Shown piece by piece: positions 37,174 to 45,895 of a DNA stretch of 64,000 nucleotides. Source of the stretch: Ectopseudomonas composti. GTDB taxonomy: Bacteria > Pseudomonadota > Gammaproteobacteria > Pseudomonadales > Pseudomonadaceae. The stretch lies in contig NZ_FOWP01000003.1 of NCBI RefSeq assembly GCF_900115475.1, positions 310,001-374,000 on the forward strand, in the 5' to 3' direction. How positions within the stretch are numbered: position 1 is the first letter of the stretch; every line of letters starts with the position of its first letter. The notes under the pieces are model-generated. The model searched no databases, was not told the DNA's origin, and saw only the letters and a list, made by a program, of their open reading frames with translations. Made by a program: the position numbers and the translations under genes.

Positions 37174-37613
37174 TACCCCATGATCCCGAGGGTCACCACG
37201 GTGAGCACCAAGTATCGAGCAGCCTTGGCCAGCAGCACGATCAAAAAGAAGCTCCAAAAGGGTTCGCGCATGACGCCGGCAATCAGGGTCAGCGGGTCGC
37301 CAATGATCGGCACCCAGCTCAGCAGCAGTGACCAACGACCGTAGCGGTGGTAGGCCCGCTGCGCGCGGGCCAGCTTGTCGTCACTGACTGGAAACCAGCG
37401 CTTGTGCCGGTAACGCTCAATGTAGAGACCGAGCAGCCAGTTGAGCGCGGAACCCAGAACGTTTCCTGCTGTAGCCACCACCAACAGCATGACCACCGAG
37501 TAGTTGCCACTTATCAGCAGGCCGGTGAGCACTGCCTCGGACTGTGCAGGGATCAAAGTCGCGGCACTGAAGGCCGCGAGGAATAGGCCCAGGTAGCCTG
37601 ATAGCTCCCACAT
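37173..37613 (-). CDS. YqaA/DedA-like (SNARE-associated) membrane protein
   Basis: This 146-residue membrane protein has 'GLFLAAFSAATLIPAQSEAVLTGLLISG', 'VVATAGNVLGSALNWLLGLY' and 'LLLSWVPIIGDPLTLIAGVMREPFWSFFLIVLLAKAARY'. The 'G...N' and 'P..G..LT..AG' pattern is that of YqaA/DedA (VTT-domain) proteins. It lies immediately downstream of the RcnA-like gene on the same strand, so it is probably part of that metal operon. Physiological substrate unknown. Confidence 0.75.
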   Translation of the reverse strand: MWELSGYLGLFLAAFSAATLIPAQSEAVLTGLLISGNYSVVMLLVVATAGNVLGSALNWLLGLYIERYRHKRWFPVSDDKLARAQRAYHRYGRWSLLLSWVPIIGDPLTLIAGVMREPFWSFFLIVLLAKAARYLVLTVVTLGIMG

Positions 37614-38735
37614 TTAGGCGGTCAGACCGATCCAGCCATGAACGCCGACATAGATACCGACACCAATGATGAGCACGCTCGAGAGGTAGGGCGCGCGACG
37701 CGCGACTGCCCCCAGCCATGGCCAACGATTAGAGGCCTGGCGAGCGCCTACTGCGGCAGCTGCGCCGACGGACACCAGCGTCAGCGCCAGACCGACACTA
37801 AAGCACAGCACCAGAACAGCCCCGAGTGCGACTTCCTTCACCTGCAGGCACAGCAACAACACCGTGATTGCGGCGGGACAAGGGATCAGTCCCCCGGTCA
37901 GGCCGAATAGGATGATCTGCCCAGTGGTGACGTTGCGGTTATTGAAGCGGTTGCGGATGTCGTTGGCGTGGGCTCGCTCATGAGCATCCTGATACCCCTC
38001 CACCGACAGCTCCAGGCCCTGCAGATTGGAATGGTCGTGGCCGTGGTCGTGCTCATGGAAATCGAGGTCGTAATCGTGCGAATGGCCCACGTGACCAAGG
38101 CTCAGGCGCGCGGTGAACTGATGGGGTTCGGGGATCTCTGACTCCGACTCCAGGTATTCGCCGCACTGCACAAAGCGGAATAGCTGAGCTGTTCCGTCTG
38201 GGCGTGTCGTCGACAGGCTCACGTCCTCTGCCGGCCAGGAATGGCCACTCAGGGTGCGCAAGCGCCAGCGCGGGGGAACACCTTCTTCAAAGATCGAAAG
38301 CTCGATACGCCCGTGTCCGGTATCGATTCGGCGGGTCTCATCGTGATGGTGATCATGCGCGTGATCACCTTCTTCGAAACGCCACATCTGCTCCCCACGC
38401 CAGGTGCGCCAGAGCATCCACAACGCGATGGTGATGATGATCGCGGCAGAAGCGAGCTGGAAGTACGGCTCTGTCGTTTCGGCATTCAGGTTCTGGCCCA
38501 GATACATGCCACCCATGGCCACCAGCCAGACCACTGCTGTGTGCGAGATTGTCGCTGCCAAACCCAGCAGGATTGCCTGCTTTACGGTGCCCCGGATGGC
38601 GACGATGAAGGCCGCCATCATGGTCTTCGAGTGGCCCGGCTCCAGGCCATGCAATGCCCCCAGGAGGATAGCGCTGGGGAAGTACAGCCAAGCGTGGGAC
38701 GCACCCTGCTGCAGTAATTCGGCAAAGCTCGACAT
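37614..38735 (-). CDS. Nickel/cobalt exporter, RcnA family
   Basis: This 373-residue inner-membrane exporter has 'GALHGLEPGHSKTMMAAFIVAIRGTVKQAILLGLAATISHTAVVW', with the HGxEPGH motif of RcnA/NreB proteins. A long central His/Asp-rich loop follows ('DHAHDHHHDE', 'HDYDLDFHEHDHGHDH'), then 'GLTGGLIPCPAAITVLLLCLQ' and a C-terminal membrane segment. It begins 8 bp after the RcnR/DmeR-type repressor gene. The loop is probably a cytoplasmic metal buffer. Ni2+ versus Co2+ preference cannot be read from sequence. Confidence 0.88.
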   Translation of the reverse strand: MSSFAELLQQGASHAWLYFPSAILLGALHGLEPGHSKTMMAAFIVAIRGTVKQAILLGLAATISHTAVVWLVAMGGMYLGQNLNAETTEPYFQLASAAIIITIALWMLWRTWRGEQMWRFEEGDHAHDHHHDETRRIDTGHGRIELSIFEEGVPPRWRLRTLSGHSWPAEDVSLSTTRPDGTAQLFRFVQCGEYLESESEIPEPHQFTARLSLGHVGHSHDYDLDFHEHDHGHDHSNLQGLELSVEGYQDAHERAHANDIRNRFNNRNVTTGQIILFGLTGGLIPCPAAITVLLLCLQVKEVALGAVLVLCFSVGLALTLVSVGAAAAVGARQASNRWPWLGAVARRAPYLSSVLIIGVGIYVGVHGWIGLTA

Positions 38736-38743
38736 AGGGAGAC

Positions 38744-39037
38744 CTACAGGTACTTCGTGATCTGCTTGAAGTCTTCAAGGGAGGTGCGCTCGCCAGTGGC
38801 GAGAGCGTCCATCGTGTGCTCCAGACAGTGATCGATGTGATCTTGAATCAGGGTGCGCTTGGCCTGGCACACGGCCTTCTCAACGGCATGCAGCTGCTGC
38901 GCGATATCAACGCACTCACGACCATCCTCGATCATGGTGATGATGCTGCGCAGATGACCCTCAGCGCGTTTCAGGCGCTTCACGACATCGCTGTGGCTCT
39001 GGTGCCGATGGCCATGGCTGTGCTCGTGATCGCTCAT
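38744..39037 (-). CDS. RcnR/DmeR-type metal-responsive repressor (CsoR family)
   Basis: This 97-residue all-helical repressor has a His-rich N-terminus ('SDHEHSHGHRHQSH') followed by 'VVKRLKRAEGHLRSIITMIEDGRECVDIAQQLHAVEKAVCQAKRTLIQDHIDHCLEH'. The C in 'RECVDI' and H in 'LHAVEKA' with N-terminal His match RcnR/DmeR nickel-cobalt ligands rather than the C-H-C of copper CsoR. It should release the G/C-tract palindrome at 39077-39094 when metal binds. It is divergent from the HupE cluster. Confidence 0.88.
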   Translation of the reverse strand: MSDHEHSHGHRHQSHSDVVKRLKRAEGHLRSIITMIEDGRECVDIAQQLHAVEKAVCQAKRTLIQDHIDHCLEHTMDALATGERTSLEDFKQITKYL

Positions 39038-39076
39038 GCCTTGAGTCCTATGTCTCGATGATTTACGCTCGCATCC

Positions 39077-39094
39077 TATCCCCCTGGGGGGATA
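39077..39094. promoter_or_regulatory. RcnR/DmeR-type palindromic operator
   Basis: TATCCCCC-TG-GGGGGATA is a perfect 8-bp inverted repeat with central G/C tracts, the form bound by RcnR/DmeR-class CsoR-family repressors. It lies 39 bp from the repressor start and 48 bp from the opposite gene, so one site can control both directions. Confidence 0.85.
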
Positions 39095-39142
39095 CGGTCA
39101 AACGACCCTATTCGCTCATCGCGAGATGCAAGACATAGAAAA

Positions 39143-39520
39143 ATGGCTAGTCGTAGCGCCTCGAAGAAACCCGTTATCGCATTGATACTGGCCTTGCTAT
39201 TGGCCTGGGTAGGGCATTCGCTGGCCGCCATCAAGACTCCGCTGATACCGGGTGATTACTCTGGCGCTGTGCCCCATGGTCATTCCCATGATGTGGACGC
39301 GCCGGCGTTCCCGAGCCACAAACATGCGGCTGACCATAGCCATGAGATCCCTTATCTCGGGTCGGCGCTGACACTGCTGTCACGCCCCGAGCGGGAAACC
39401 CCTCCCAACGCGTTGCGGGCAACTGTCCCTGAAGTGCCGATCTACCTGATCGAACGGCCACCACGCTCTAGGTTGTGTTCTGAAACCGGCCGCCTTGCGG
39501 CCCAGACCACTACAACCTAG
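39143..39520 (+). CDS. Small His-rich exported protein of the nickel/cobalt locus
   Basis: This 125-residue protein has one N-terminal hydrophobic segment ('VIALILALLLAWVGHSLAA') acting as signal or anchor, then a His-rich stretch ('PHGHSHDVD', 'HKHAADHSHEIP'). The C-terminal third lacks features I recognise. It is the first gene of the unit divergent from the repressor and is followed by a HupE-like gene 9 bp later. A periplasmic metal-binding role is inferred from the histidines. Confidence 0.55.
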   Translation: MASRSASKKPVIALILALLLAWVGHSLAAIKTPLIPGDYSGAVPHGHSHDVDAPAFPSHKHAADHSHEIPYLGSALTLLSRPERETPPNALRATVPEVPIYLIERPPRSRLCSETGRLAAQTTTT

Positions 39521-39529
39521 GAAATCGTT

Positions 39530-40267
39530 ATGAATTCGCTTCCCCTGAGCGGGGCAACGGCGCCGATCGCACGCCTGCGTCGACCGCTTTTTCTGCCCCT
39601 GCTTGCCATCGCTCTACTGATGGCAGTCATGCCTGAGGCGCTGGCCCACGGTGTGCCCGAAGGAGACAAGGGCTTCATCCAGGAAAGTACCGGCGTGATG
39701 TTGATGCCCTTCATCTATATGGGCGCCAAACACATGATCACCGGCTACGACCACCTGCTGTTCCTGTTCGGTGTGATCTTCTTCCTCTACCGCCTGAAGG
39801 ACGTAGGGCTGTACGTCACGCTGTTCGCGCTTGGTCACTCCATCACCCTGCTCTTTGGGGTGCTGAGCAACATCAGCATCAGCTCTTATGTGATCGACGC
39901 CATCATCGGCTTTTCGGTCGTCTACAAGGCCCTGGATAACCTCGGCGCCTTCCAGCGCTGGTTTGGCTATCAACCCGACACCCGCGCAGCAACGCTGATC
40001 TTCGGCCTGCTTCATGGCTTCGGTCTGGCTACCAAGATCCAGGAGTTCGAGATCTCTTCTGACGGCCTGATCGCCAACCTGATTGCCTTCAACGTAGGTG
40101 TCGAGATCGGCCAGCTACTGGCTCTCGGCGGCATTCTAATTCTGATGGGCTACTGGCGACGTACCGCCAGCTTCTGGCGCCACGCCTATACCGCCAACGT
40201 CGCCATGATGAGCGCCGGCTTCTTGCTCATGGGCTACCAGATCACCGGCCTGATCGTCTCTCAGTAA
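39530..40267 (+). CDS. HupE/UreJ-family membrane protein
   Basis: This 245-residue protein has an N-terminal hydrophobic stretch ending 'EALAHGVPEGD', then 'MGAKHMITGYDHLLFLFGVIFFLYRL', 'FALGHSITLLFGVL' and 'LIFGLLHGFGLATKIQEF'. The HxxxGxDH and GHSxT and LLHGFG motifs are those of HupE/UreJ nickel permeases. Its relatives mediate nickel diffusion; placement under the same operator as an RcnA exporter makes the direction of transport an open question. The next gene starts 12 bp on. Confidence 0.78.
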   Translation: MNSLPLSGATAPIARLRRPLFLPLLAIALLMAVMPEALAHGVPEGDKGFIQESTGVMLMPFIYMGAKHMITGYDHLLFLFGVIFFLYRLKDVGLYVTLFALGHSITLLFGVLSNISISSYVIDAIIGFSVVYKALDNLGAFQRWFGYQPDTRAATLIFGLLHGFGLATKIQEFEISSDGLIANLIAFNVGVEIGQLLALGGILILMGYWRRTASFWRHAYTANVAMMSAGFLLMGYQITGLIVSQ

Positions 40268-40279
40268 GGAATTCTTTCT

Positions 40280-40960
40280 ATGTTCAATACCAAGCTTCCG
40301 ACCCTTAACGAACTCCCCTCGACAGCACAGCTACTGCGCTCCACGATCATCGCGGCAATCATTGCCTGCGTGCTTCTGGTTACTGTGGTAATGCCTTCGG
40401 AATATGCGATCGACCCCACTGGCGTGGGCCGAGCACTTGGACTCACCCAGATGGGTGAGGTGAAGATCCAGCTGGCTGACGAGGCCCGCGCCGATGAGGT
40501 CGCAGCTCAGACTCCAACTCCGCCGCCAGCTGAAGCTATCGCCGTAGCACCTACCGCCCCGGCAACTTCCCCATCAGCTCCTGTCGAGGTCATTCCCGCT
40601 CCAGAGCAACCGACTGCGCCTGAGCAGGCAGCTGGTCTGCAGCATGAAATGAGCATCACCTTGAGCCCGAACCAGGGCGCCGAAGTGAAGTTGGAAATGA
40701 AGCAGGGAGCCAAGGTGAACTACCTCTGGACTGCCAATGGCGGCGTCGTTAACTACGACACCCACGGCGATCCTTACAACGCGCCGCGCGACTTCTACCA
40801 CAGCTATGGGAAAGGACGTTCAACCGCGGAAGACTCGGGTGTTCTGGAGGCTGCATTCGATGGCAAGCACGGTTGGTTCTGGCGCAATCGAACTAGCAAA
40901 CCGGTGACAGTTACCCTGCGCACTCAGGGCGATTACATCAGCATCAAGCGCGTAATCTGA
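40280..40960 (+). CDS. Transmembrane-anchored periplasmic protein of HupE cluster
   Basis: This 226-residue protein has a single TM at ~22-44 ('IIAAIIACVLLVTVVMPSEY'), a Pro/Ala/Glu-rich linker at ~75-115, and a globular C-terminal domain ('LSPNQGAEVKLEMKQGAKVNYLWTANGG', 'HSYGKGRSTAEDSG', 'GKHGWFWRNRT'). It resembles proteins annotated as transmembrane anchors next to HupE genes. The conserved W/H-rich end could contact metal or partner. A hairpin follows (40968-40991). Confidence 0.65.
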   Translation: MFNTKLPTLNELPSTAQLLRSTIIAAIIACVLLVTVVMPSEYAIDPTGVGRALGLTQMGEVKIQLADEARADEVAAQTPTPPPAEAIAVAPTAPATSPSAPVEVIPAPEQPTAPEQAAGLQHEMSITLSPNQGAEVKLEMKQGAKVNYLWTANGGVVNYDTHGDPYNAPRDFYHSYGKGRSTAEDSGVLEAAFDGKHGWFWRNRTSKPVTVTLRTQGDYISIKRVI

Positions 40961-40967
40961 CTTCACC

Positions 40968-40991
40968 AGGCAGCCCTGAATGGGGCTGCCT
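40968..40991. terminator. Hairpin after the HupE cluster
   Basis: A 9-bp stem AGGCAGCCC/GGGCTGCCT surrounds a 6-nt loop 8 bp past the stop, and 38 bp before the end of the opposing HEPN/Toprim gene. The tail is only moderately T-rich. Confidence 0.5.
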
Positions 40992-41028
40992 TCAATGCCT
41001 GCAGGCCATACGGCTAGAGCTCTGCGTG

Positions 41029-42333
41029 CTATTCCACAGAGTGCATTTGTTCAGCCATCTGACTGCACTGTCGTAAAAGAGCACCTAGCACGATTCGTAG
41101 CTTGCTCACGTCGTACTCATTGGCGGCGATAGCCTCTGCACTCGCTTTGTAGAACGCATCGGCATAGCTTTCCTTGAAGTCAAGTGAGCCTTGATAGACA
41201 TCCAATTTCTCTTTGTAGTTCGTCCAAGTCACTTGCGGTGGATTGCGGTCTTTCAGTCGCAGATCCAAATAGCATTCGATCGCCGCAGCTCGACCATTGA
41301 GATCAGCGTTGGATACCCCATCAGGGCCTCGTGCGGGAAAACTGCGCAGCTCCTCTAGGTCAGGAAGGACCATCGCGCACATGTTCACGGGGAAGTTGAA
41401 GCGCTGCAGGCTGCGGAACGCATCGTGACCTTCTGCGTCGTTGTCAAAGAGAAAAACGACTCGATTGTGGACGTCGATTTTGACGAGCCCTTCCGCGAAT
41501 TTGGCCAGGTTGCCCGTGCCAGAGAAAGGGTGCCGATCTGCCACTTCCATGAACTTGAAGAAGTCCTGAACCTCAGGGAGAAGGAGCGCGATTGCTCGCT
41601 TCAGGATGTGGGTGTCAGATGATCCTTCCGTTGCAATTAAGTACGTTTGGGTGCGACGTGCGCCGGCAACAAAATCACTGTTCTGCGCCCAGCCTGCGCT
41701 AACGAATTTACCGTAGTCCCAGACGACCTCAAGGTCTAAATTTTCTGGATTTTCGGCAAGAACTCTCAGCGTTGAATAGGGGCTGAGAAACCCTAGCAGG
41801 TTGCCAAAATGACTTCGCTCGGAGTACCCGCCAGTCTCTCGATACAGAGCGCCTGCCGGCAGTTGCTCTATGGCGGCCTCGTGCGAGAAAAAACCGCGTT
41901 TTGCCCTGTGCTCCTCGTCGTAGTCAGCGTTGTACTCGTCGCTAAGTTTGCTCACGGCATAGGTTCGTATGAAGGCTACGAACTGATCGAAATCCAGCAG
42001 CCCAGATGTGTCAGTTCGCTCAGGGGCTTCCGTATCCAGTCGCTGCTCGTGATCCTGCATTGCGAGGCGATCATATTCGGCCTTTACCGCTGGGAGCGTA
42101 TAACCAAGCAGTTCGAGTCTTGGAATGAGCGACCTAAGCGGACGACAAAAGCACATTTCACTCTGGGAGACGTCCTCGTCAGGGTGTTGCTCGTAGTACT
42201 CATAATTGATGTATTTATGGCGTCGACGCTTACGATCTAACTCTTGGAAGAGCATCCCATGGTCGATGCCCATATAGGTCGTGTTGTAGGTGAGCTCGAT
42301 GTCGCCCACGGTTAACGTGATGGGTGTGCTCAT
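41029..42333 (-). CDS. HEPN/Toprim-associated protein, predicted defence effector
   Basis: 434 residues. The C-terminal half has a Toprim-like core: 'LIATEGSSDTHILKRAI' (E of the first motif) and 'VVFLFDNDAEGHDAF' (DxD of the second), as in OLD-type nucleases and primases. The N-terminal half matches the HEPN/Toprim-associated domain type ('FIRTYAVSKL'). An AGGAG site 5 bp before ATG 42333 is strong. It lies 33 bp downstream of the trlF-type ATPase gene on the same strand, so the two are co-transcribed. The ATPase-plus-Toprim layout recalls PARIS and OLD/Gabija systems. Nuclease activity is inferred. Confidence 0.72.
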   Translation of the reverse strand: MSTPITLTVGDIELTYNTTYMGIDHGMLFQELDRKRRRHKYINYEYYEQHPDEDVSQSEMCFCRPLRSLIPRLELLGYTLPAVKAEYDRLAMQDHEQRLDTEAPERTDTSGLLDFDQFVAFIRTYAVSKLSDEYNADYDEEHRAKRGFFSHEAAIEQLPAGALYRETGGYSERSHFGNLLGFLSPYSTLRVLAENPENLDLEVVWDYGKFVSAGWAQNSDFVAGARRTQTYLIATEGSSDTHILKRAIALLLPEVQDFFKFMEVADRHPFSGTGNLAKFAEGLVKIDVHNRVVFLFDNDAEGHDAFRSLQRFNFPVNMCAMVLPDLEELRSFPARGPDGVSNADLNGRAAAIECYLDLRLKDRNPPQVTWTNYKEKLDVYQGSLDFKESYADAFYKASAEAIAANEYDVSKLRIVLGALLRQCSQMAEQMHSVE

Positions 42334-42366
42334 CGGAACTCCTAATGATGCTGCTCTCGGCTGACT

Positions 42367-45345
42367 TTATCTGTCGAGTCGAACCCTTAGCCTTCTTGCT
42401 CGCTCCTGGAAAGCTGTCGTGCCTCCTTCGAGGATTTCGCAAACAGATTGCCGAATCTCCTCGTTTTCTAGCCCACCTGATATGTAGGTGATCGGAGGCA
42501 GGCCACCATCTACATTGGGGCCTGACGCGGCCACAATGATTTGATCGGCATCAGTATTAATGACCAAGTTTGCGTTGTGGGTGACCATGATCACCTGACG
42601 CTTTGCCTTCGCTGCAATGAAAAGCGACACCAACTCATCGAACACCGACTTGGGGTCTAAGTTTTCTTCAGGCTGGTCGATGATCAGGGGACGATCGTCC
42701 GCATCATCTAGTGCTAGATACAGGAGCAAAAGGACGATGCCCCGCGTTCCAGGAGAGAGCTTTCGAATATCGACGCCGTCGTAGGAAATTTCATAGCGAA
42801 CGGTCAGGTGATCGGTTCCAAAAAGCCAATGTGCAAACTGCTTCGACCAGGCACGAAACTCAGTTTGCTGGGACTGTACATAAGGCGCATGTGTTAGCAG
42901 ATCCTTGCTGTACTTTTCCATGAAGGAGGTCATCGCTTCCTGCACTTCCGGTGCCGAGCCGGTTTCCCACGCTGCCTTTAGTTCTTGGATGGCTGCTTTG
43001 ATTAGTGAGCCGCGGCCATAAAATGGACCAGCCTTCCGCCGATCAAGTAGTTCCTCCTCGGCGATTGTTCCCCAGCTTTCAACATCGGCTATGCGGCGAA
43101 CCGAGAAGCTGAGTTTTTTGAGGGTGCCGGAAGATGCTGCGAGCCGGGCCATTAATGGTTCATACAAGCTGGCCAACGCGTTCTGCTCGTTAATAATGGC
43201 GTCGAAAACGCGTCCGTACGTGTCATTACGCTCGGCTTGCAAGGCCTTGCGACGGGCCTCGGCTCCAACTGCATCAGCGAGGCGTGACTCGAGTACCTGA
43301 AGTGCAGTGTTTTCCTGCGCGATCCGTGCTGCTAGCGTCGTGTACTGATCCCGCACGATCTTGTCAGCACTGAACAGTGCCTCAAGGCGTGTCATCTCAG
43401 CTGCGATGGGCGCTAGTGGTAGCTTAGAGAGATCGGTAGCCCCATCGATAAGAGGGACATTCGGATCGCCAAGCGGTGGTGCGATGCCATTTAATTTACG
43501 GACTTCTCCGTCGGCCCACTTGATGTATGACGCGAGGCCCTCATCGACGTCGCCCTTATACACCAGCAAAAAATCGTCCCACTGCTGGTCGCTTAGTCCG
43601 CTGTTCGAATGACGCTCACGAGCTTGGCGAAGCATTTCTGGTGCACGCGTCGCGCGCATGCTTCGAACTTCATCCTGCAGCGCTTCATAGGTCCGACGCT
43701 GGTTGCCGAAGGATTGAATCTTGGAGCGAAGGCTTTGAGCCACCTGGCTGAGTTCGGTGTGGCGATTAACGTGGGCCTCAGTGCCTTTGACGACCAGCTT
43801 TGCCAGGTCAGCGTTGTAATCTGCGATCAGCTTCTTCTTCTGAGCGACTTGGGTAGTCAGCGCGGCTACGAGGCCTTCCTTTTCAAGCTCGGTAGCAATT
43901 CGACTTGAGATGTCTTCTAGCGCGCCGGCTTCGCGCTCACGAGCCTGTTGGAATCGTGCAGTGAGCTGATCTCGAAGCTCTGCGAAATCAATGGCACCGT
44001 CGCGATCATCCGGCGAGTGCGAATCAAAAATGACTCGCTCGATCTCCTCTACAAGACCATCAGAAACACCTTTAGCCGAGCAAAGCTCCTCGACGAACTG
44101 CTGAGACAAATAGCGCGCCCGAGGAAATGACAAATGCCCATTCGCATCCCTGCCATCGAGGGAGCGCGTAATCTCTGCTCCACCGCCCCAGGATAGCGTC
44201 GTTGAAGCATCGCCAAGCAGCTGGCGTGCACGGGCAAGGAATGATGGGCTGATAGCTTCATCAGCACTCCATCCGAATGGCGAAATCGCCTCACAACCTG
44301 CGGCGATTATGTCTGCCAAGGCGGTCTTACCTGAGCCACGCGCGCCAATGATTGCTACTAAGCCTGGGTTCAGCGGTATGTCCGGCGTTGTTAGCCAGTC
44401 CGCGTCATCGATCCTGACGTGAGAGATGACTTGGGAAGGCATTGCCGTACGGGGTGGCACTTCTCCAACATAGGCCCGACCTTCGGGATCAATGCAGGCC
44501 TGGCGAAGCGAGTCGAACTCCAGCCCTCCTTTGATCCACGAAAAACGATTGTCGACAGGCTGCCCCACCGATTGTTGGTTATGGGAGTCACTCCCATGCA
44601 AACAAGGCTTACAACCGTCATATCGACTGCGCAAGTCAGCTGCAGTCACACCAGGCCGCAGGCCAAGCCAGAACTCTCGCTGAGACAGACTGCTCGAGAA
44701 AATGATGTGGGCGAACTTCTCGATTTCCTGGCGAACCGTTGCATCGGCAGCCTGGCGCAATCCGGACGTACCATCACCAGACCCACCGGCTACCGCGATC
44801 AGGATATTTTTCTTTGCCCATTCACTCTCGTGAAAGACCTTTCGCAGCAGGTTGAAATTGACTTTGAACTGCGTTGCGCCGTGCCGTAGAGCCGCCTCAT
44901 CATCAATGATCGACTGGTCAGCACGCTTGCCGAGCTTGATCAGCTCTTCGCGTGTGCAGTCAAAGTTGTCATTGAATGCTGGAAACTGAAGCCGCTTGAG
45001 GAGGCGTTTGACCTCAGACAAATGCTCCGGGTCTTCCGGGCTTACCAAGAGGTGGATGTTCACGAACCCCGACTTTGCAGCTACATCGAGGCGCAGCTCG
45101 ATGTTGGGGAAAATTAGCTTCACGCCTGGCAATCGGCCTGCGGCTTTGTGCCTGAGAAACTCTTCGTAGGTGTCCGTAACGTAGTAGTCAGTTACGGCAA
45201 TGGCTTCGATCTGTGGCGTTAGTTTCTCGAGGCTCGAGAGATACTCTCCCCACGGATTTGCAGATCCAAACTGATTGTTGAGCACGGTGCCAGGAGCATG
45301 AATATGTGGTTCCCACCGATGCCACTCTGAACCCCGACTAATCAT
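42367..45345 (-). CDS. TrlF-family PHP-domain SMC-like ATPase
   Basis: 992 residues. The N-terminus is a PHP phosphoesterase-like domain ('EWHRWEPHIHAPGTVL' with HIH, 'IEAIAVTDYY', 'CLHGSDSHNQQSVG'). Walker A 'AIIGARGSGKTALADII' lies near 330. A long middle region has coiled-coil character. The C-terminal ABC-type half has 'LSPGTRGIVLLLLYLAL' (signature) and 'RPLIIDQPEENLDP' (Walker B with D-loop), then 'VIMVTHNANLV' (His switch). This is an SMC/RecF-like ATPase with a fused PHP domain. A GAGG site precedes ATG 45345. With the Toprim gene downstream it looks like sensor plus effector of an anti-phage system; experimental function unknown to me. Confidence 0.8.
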   Translation of the reverse strand: MISRGSEWHRWEPHIHAPGTVLNNQFGSANPWGEYLSSLEKLTPQIEAIAVTDYYVTDTYEEFLRHKAAGRLPGVKLIFPNIELRLDVAAKSGFVNIHLLVSPEDPEHLSEVKRLLKRLQFPAFNDNFDCTREELIKLGKRADQSIIDDEAALRHGATQFKVNFNLLRKVFHESEWAKKNILIAVAGGSGDGTSGLRQAADATVRQEIEKFAHIIFSSSLSQREFWLGLRPGVTAADLRSRYDGCKPCLHGSDSHNQQSVGQPVDNRFSWIKGGLEFDSLRQACIDPEGRAYVGEVPPRTAMPSQVISHVRIDDADWLTTPDIPLNPGLVAIIGARGSGKTALADIIAAGCEAISPFGWSADEAISPSFLARARQLLGDASTTLSWGGGAEITRSLDGRDANGHLSFPRARYLSQQFVEELCSAKGVSDGLVEEIERVIFDSHSPDDRDGAIDFAELRDQLTARFQQAREREAGALEDISSRIATELEKEGLVAALTTQVAQKKKLIADYNADLAKLVVKGTEAHVNRHTELSQVAQSLRSKIQSFGNQRRTYEALQDEVRSMRATRAPEMLRQARERHSNSGLSDQQWDDFLLVYKGDVDEGLASYIKWADGEVRKLNGIAPPLGDPNVPLIDGATDLSKLPLAPIAAEMTRLEALFSADKIVRDQYTTLAARIAQENTALQVLESRLADAVGAEARRKALQAERNDTYGRVFDAIINEQNALASLYEPLMARLAASSGTLKKLSFSVRRIADVESWGTIAEEELLDRRKAGPFYGRGSLIKAAIQELKAAWETGSAPEVQEAMTSFMEKYSKDLLTHAPYVQSQQTEFRAWSKQFAHWLFGTDHLTVRYEISYDGVDIRKLSPGTRGIVLLLLYLALDDADDRPLIIDQPEENLDPKSVFDELVSLFIAAKAKRQVIMVTHNANLVINTDADQIIVAASGPNVDGGLPPITYISGGLENEEIRQSVCEILEGGTTAFQERARRLRVRLDR

Positions 45346-45563
45346 TTGAAGTCCTCACGACCAAAGTTTCCATCCCTTGAGTGCGCAAGGCGCTACCCGT
45401 TTGAACCTGATGCAGCATAGTCAGCACGATCGGAGCTTCCGAATTGAGTGCTTTGACAGTATGGCAATGTGCCGCTTTCTCCGAGTGCTGTCCATGACAA
45501 GGAGGCGTTTGATGGTTGGGGCTGCTGTGACCGCCGGGATAGGGCGACTGGTTAACAATCGAC
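45346..45563. other. Upstream region of the trlF operon
   Basis: Non-coding as far as I can see; it should hold the minus-strand promoter of the trlF unit. Short open frames here lack recognisable protein features. Confidence 0.4.
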
Positions 45564-45587
45564 CAATTATCTATGTCGAGATAATTG
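45564..45587. promoter_or_regulatory. Perfect 9-bp inverted repeat upstream of trlF
   Basis: CAATTATCT-N6-AGATAATTG, with a further GATAATT half-copy at 45589. It lies in the 550-bp gap about 220 bp upstream of the ATPase gene. It could be an operator for a small regulator such as the nearby XRE protein, or a recombinase core site. Confidence 0.5.
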
Positions 45588-45756
45588 CAGATAATTCCCG
45601 CGATCCGTTGCTGGCTTTGAGGACCGGAAACCTTGCCAAAGGTCTGAATCAGAGCGGTTGAGTACAGCGGAGCCTAGGTTTCATATGAGGCAGCAACAAC
45701 GTCTGAGGCACCCGTCCGGTGGCACAGCGCTGGAACTGCTGTACCAGAAATGACAA

Positions 45757-45779
45757 AGGCGGCCTCAACGAGACCGCCT
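45757..45779 (-). terminator. Hairpin downstream of XRE regulator
   Basis: A 10-bp stem with one mismatch (45757-45766 with 45770-45779), followed on the minus strand by TTGTCATTT. It lies ~115 bp past the XRE gene end. Confidence 0.4.
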
Positions 45780-45895
45780 CAACCAAGTTTCATCACCGGT
45801 ATACACACCCGGGAGAGGAAGCTCTTGGGCAGGTGCCAAGAATAACACCAATCAAAACGTCACTGCGAAGGCAATGCCGCCACGTCGAGCCGCCT

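Noticed and set aside
45377..45661. 94-codon frame upstream of trlF
   Set aside because: No plausible ribosome site or domain, and it spans the palindrome at 45564; considered non-coding.
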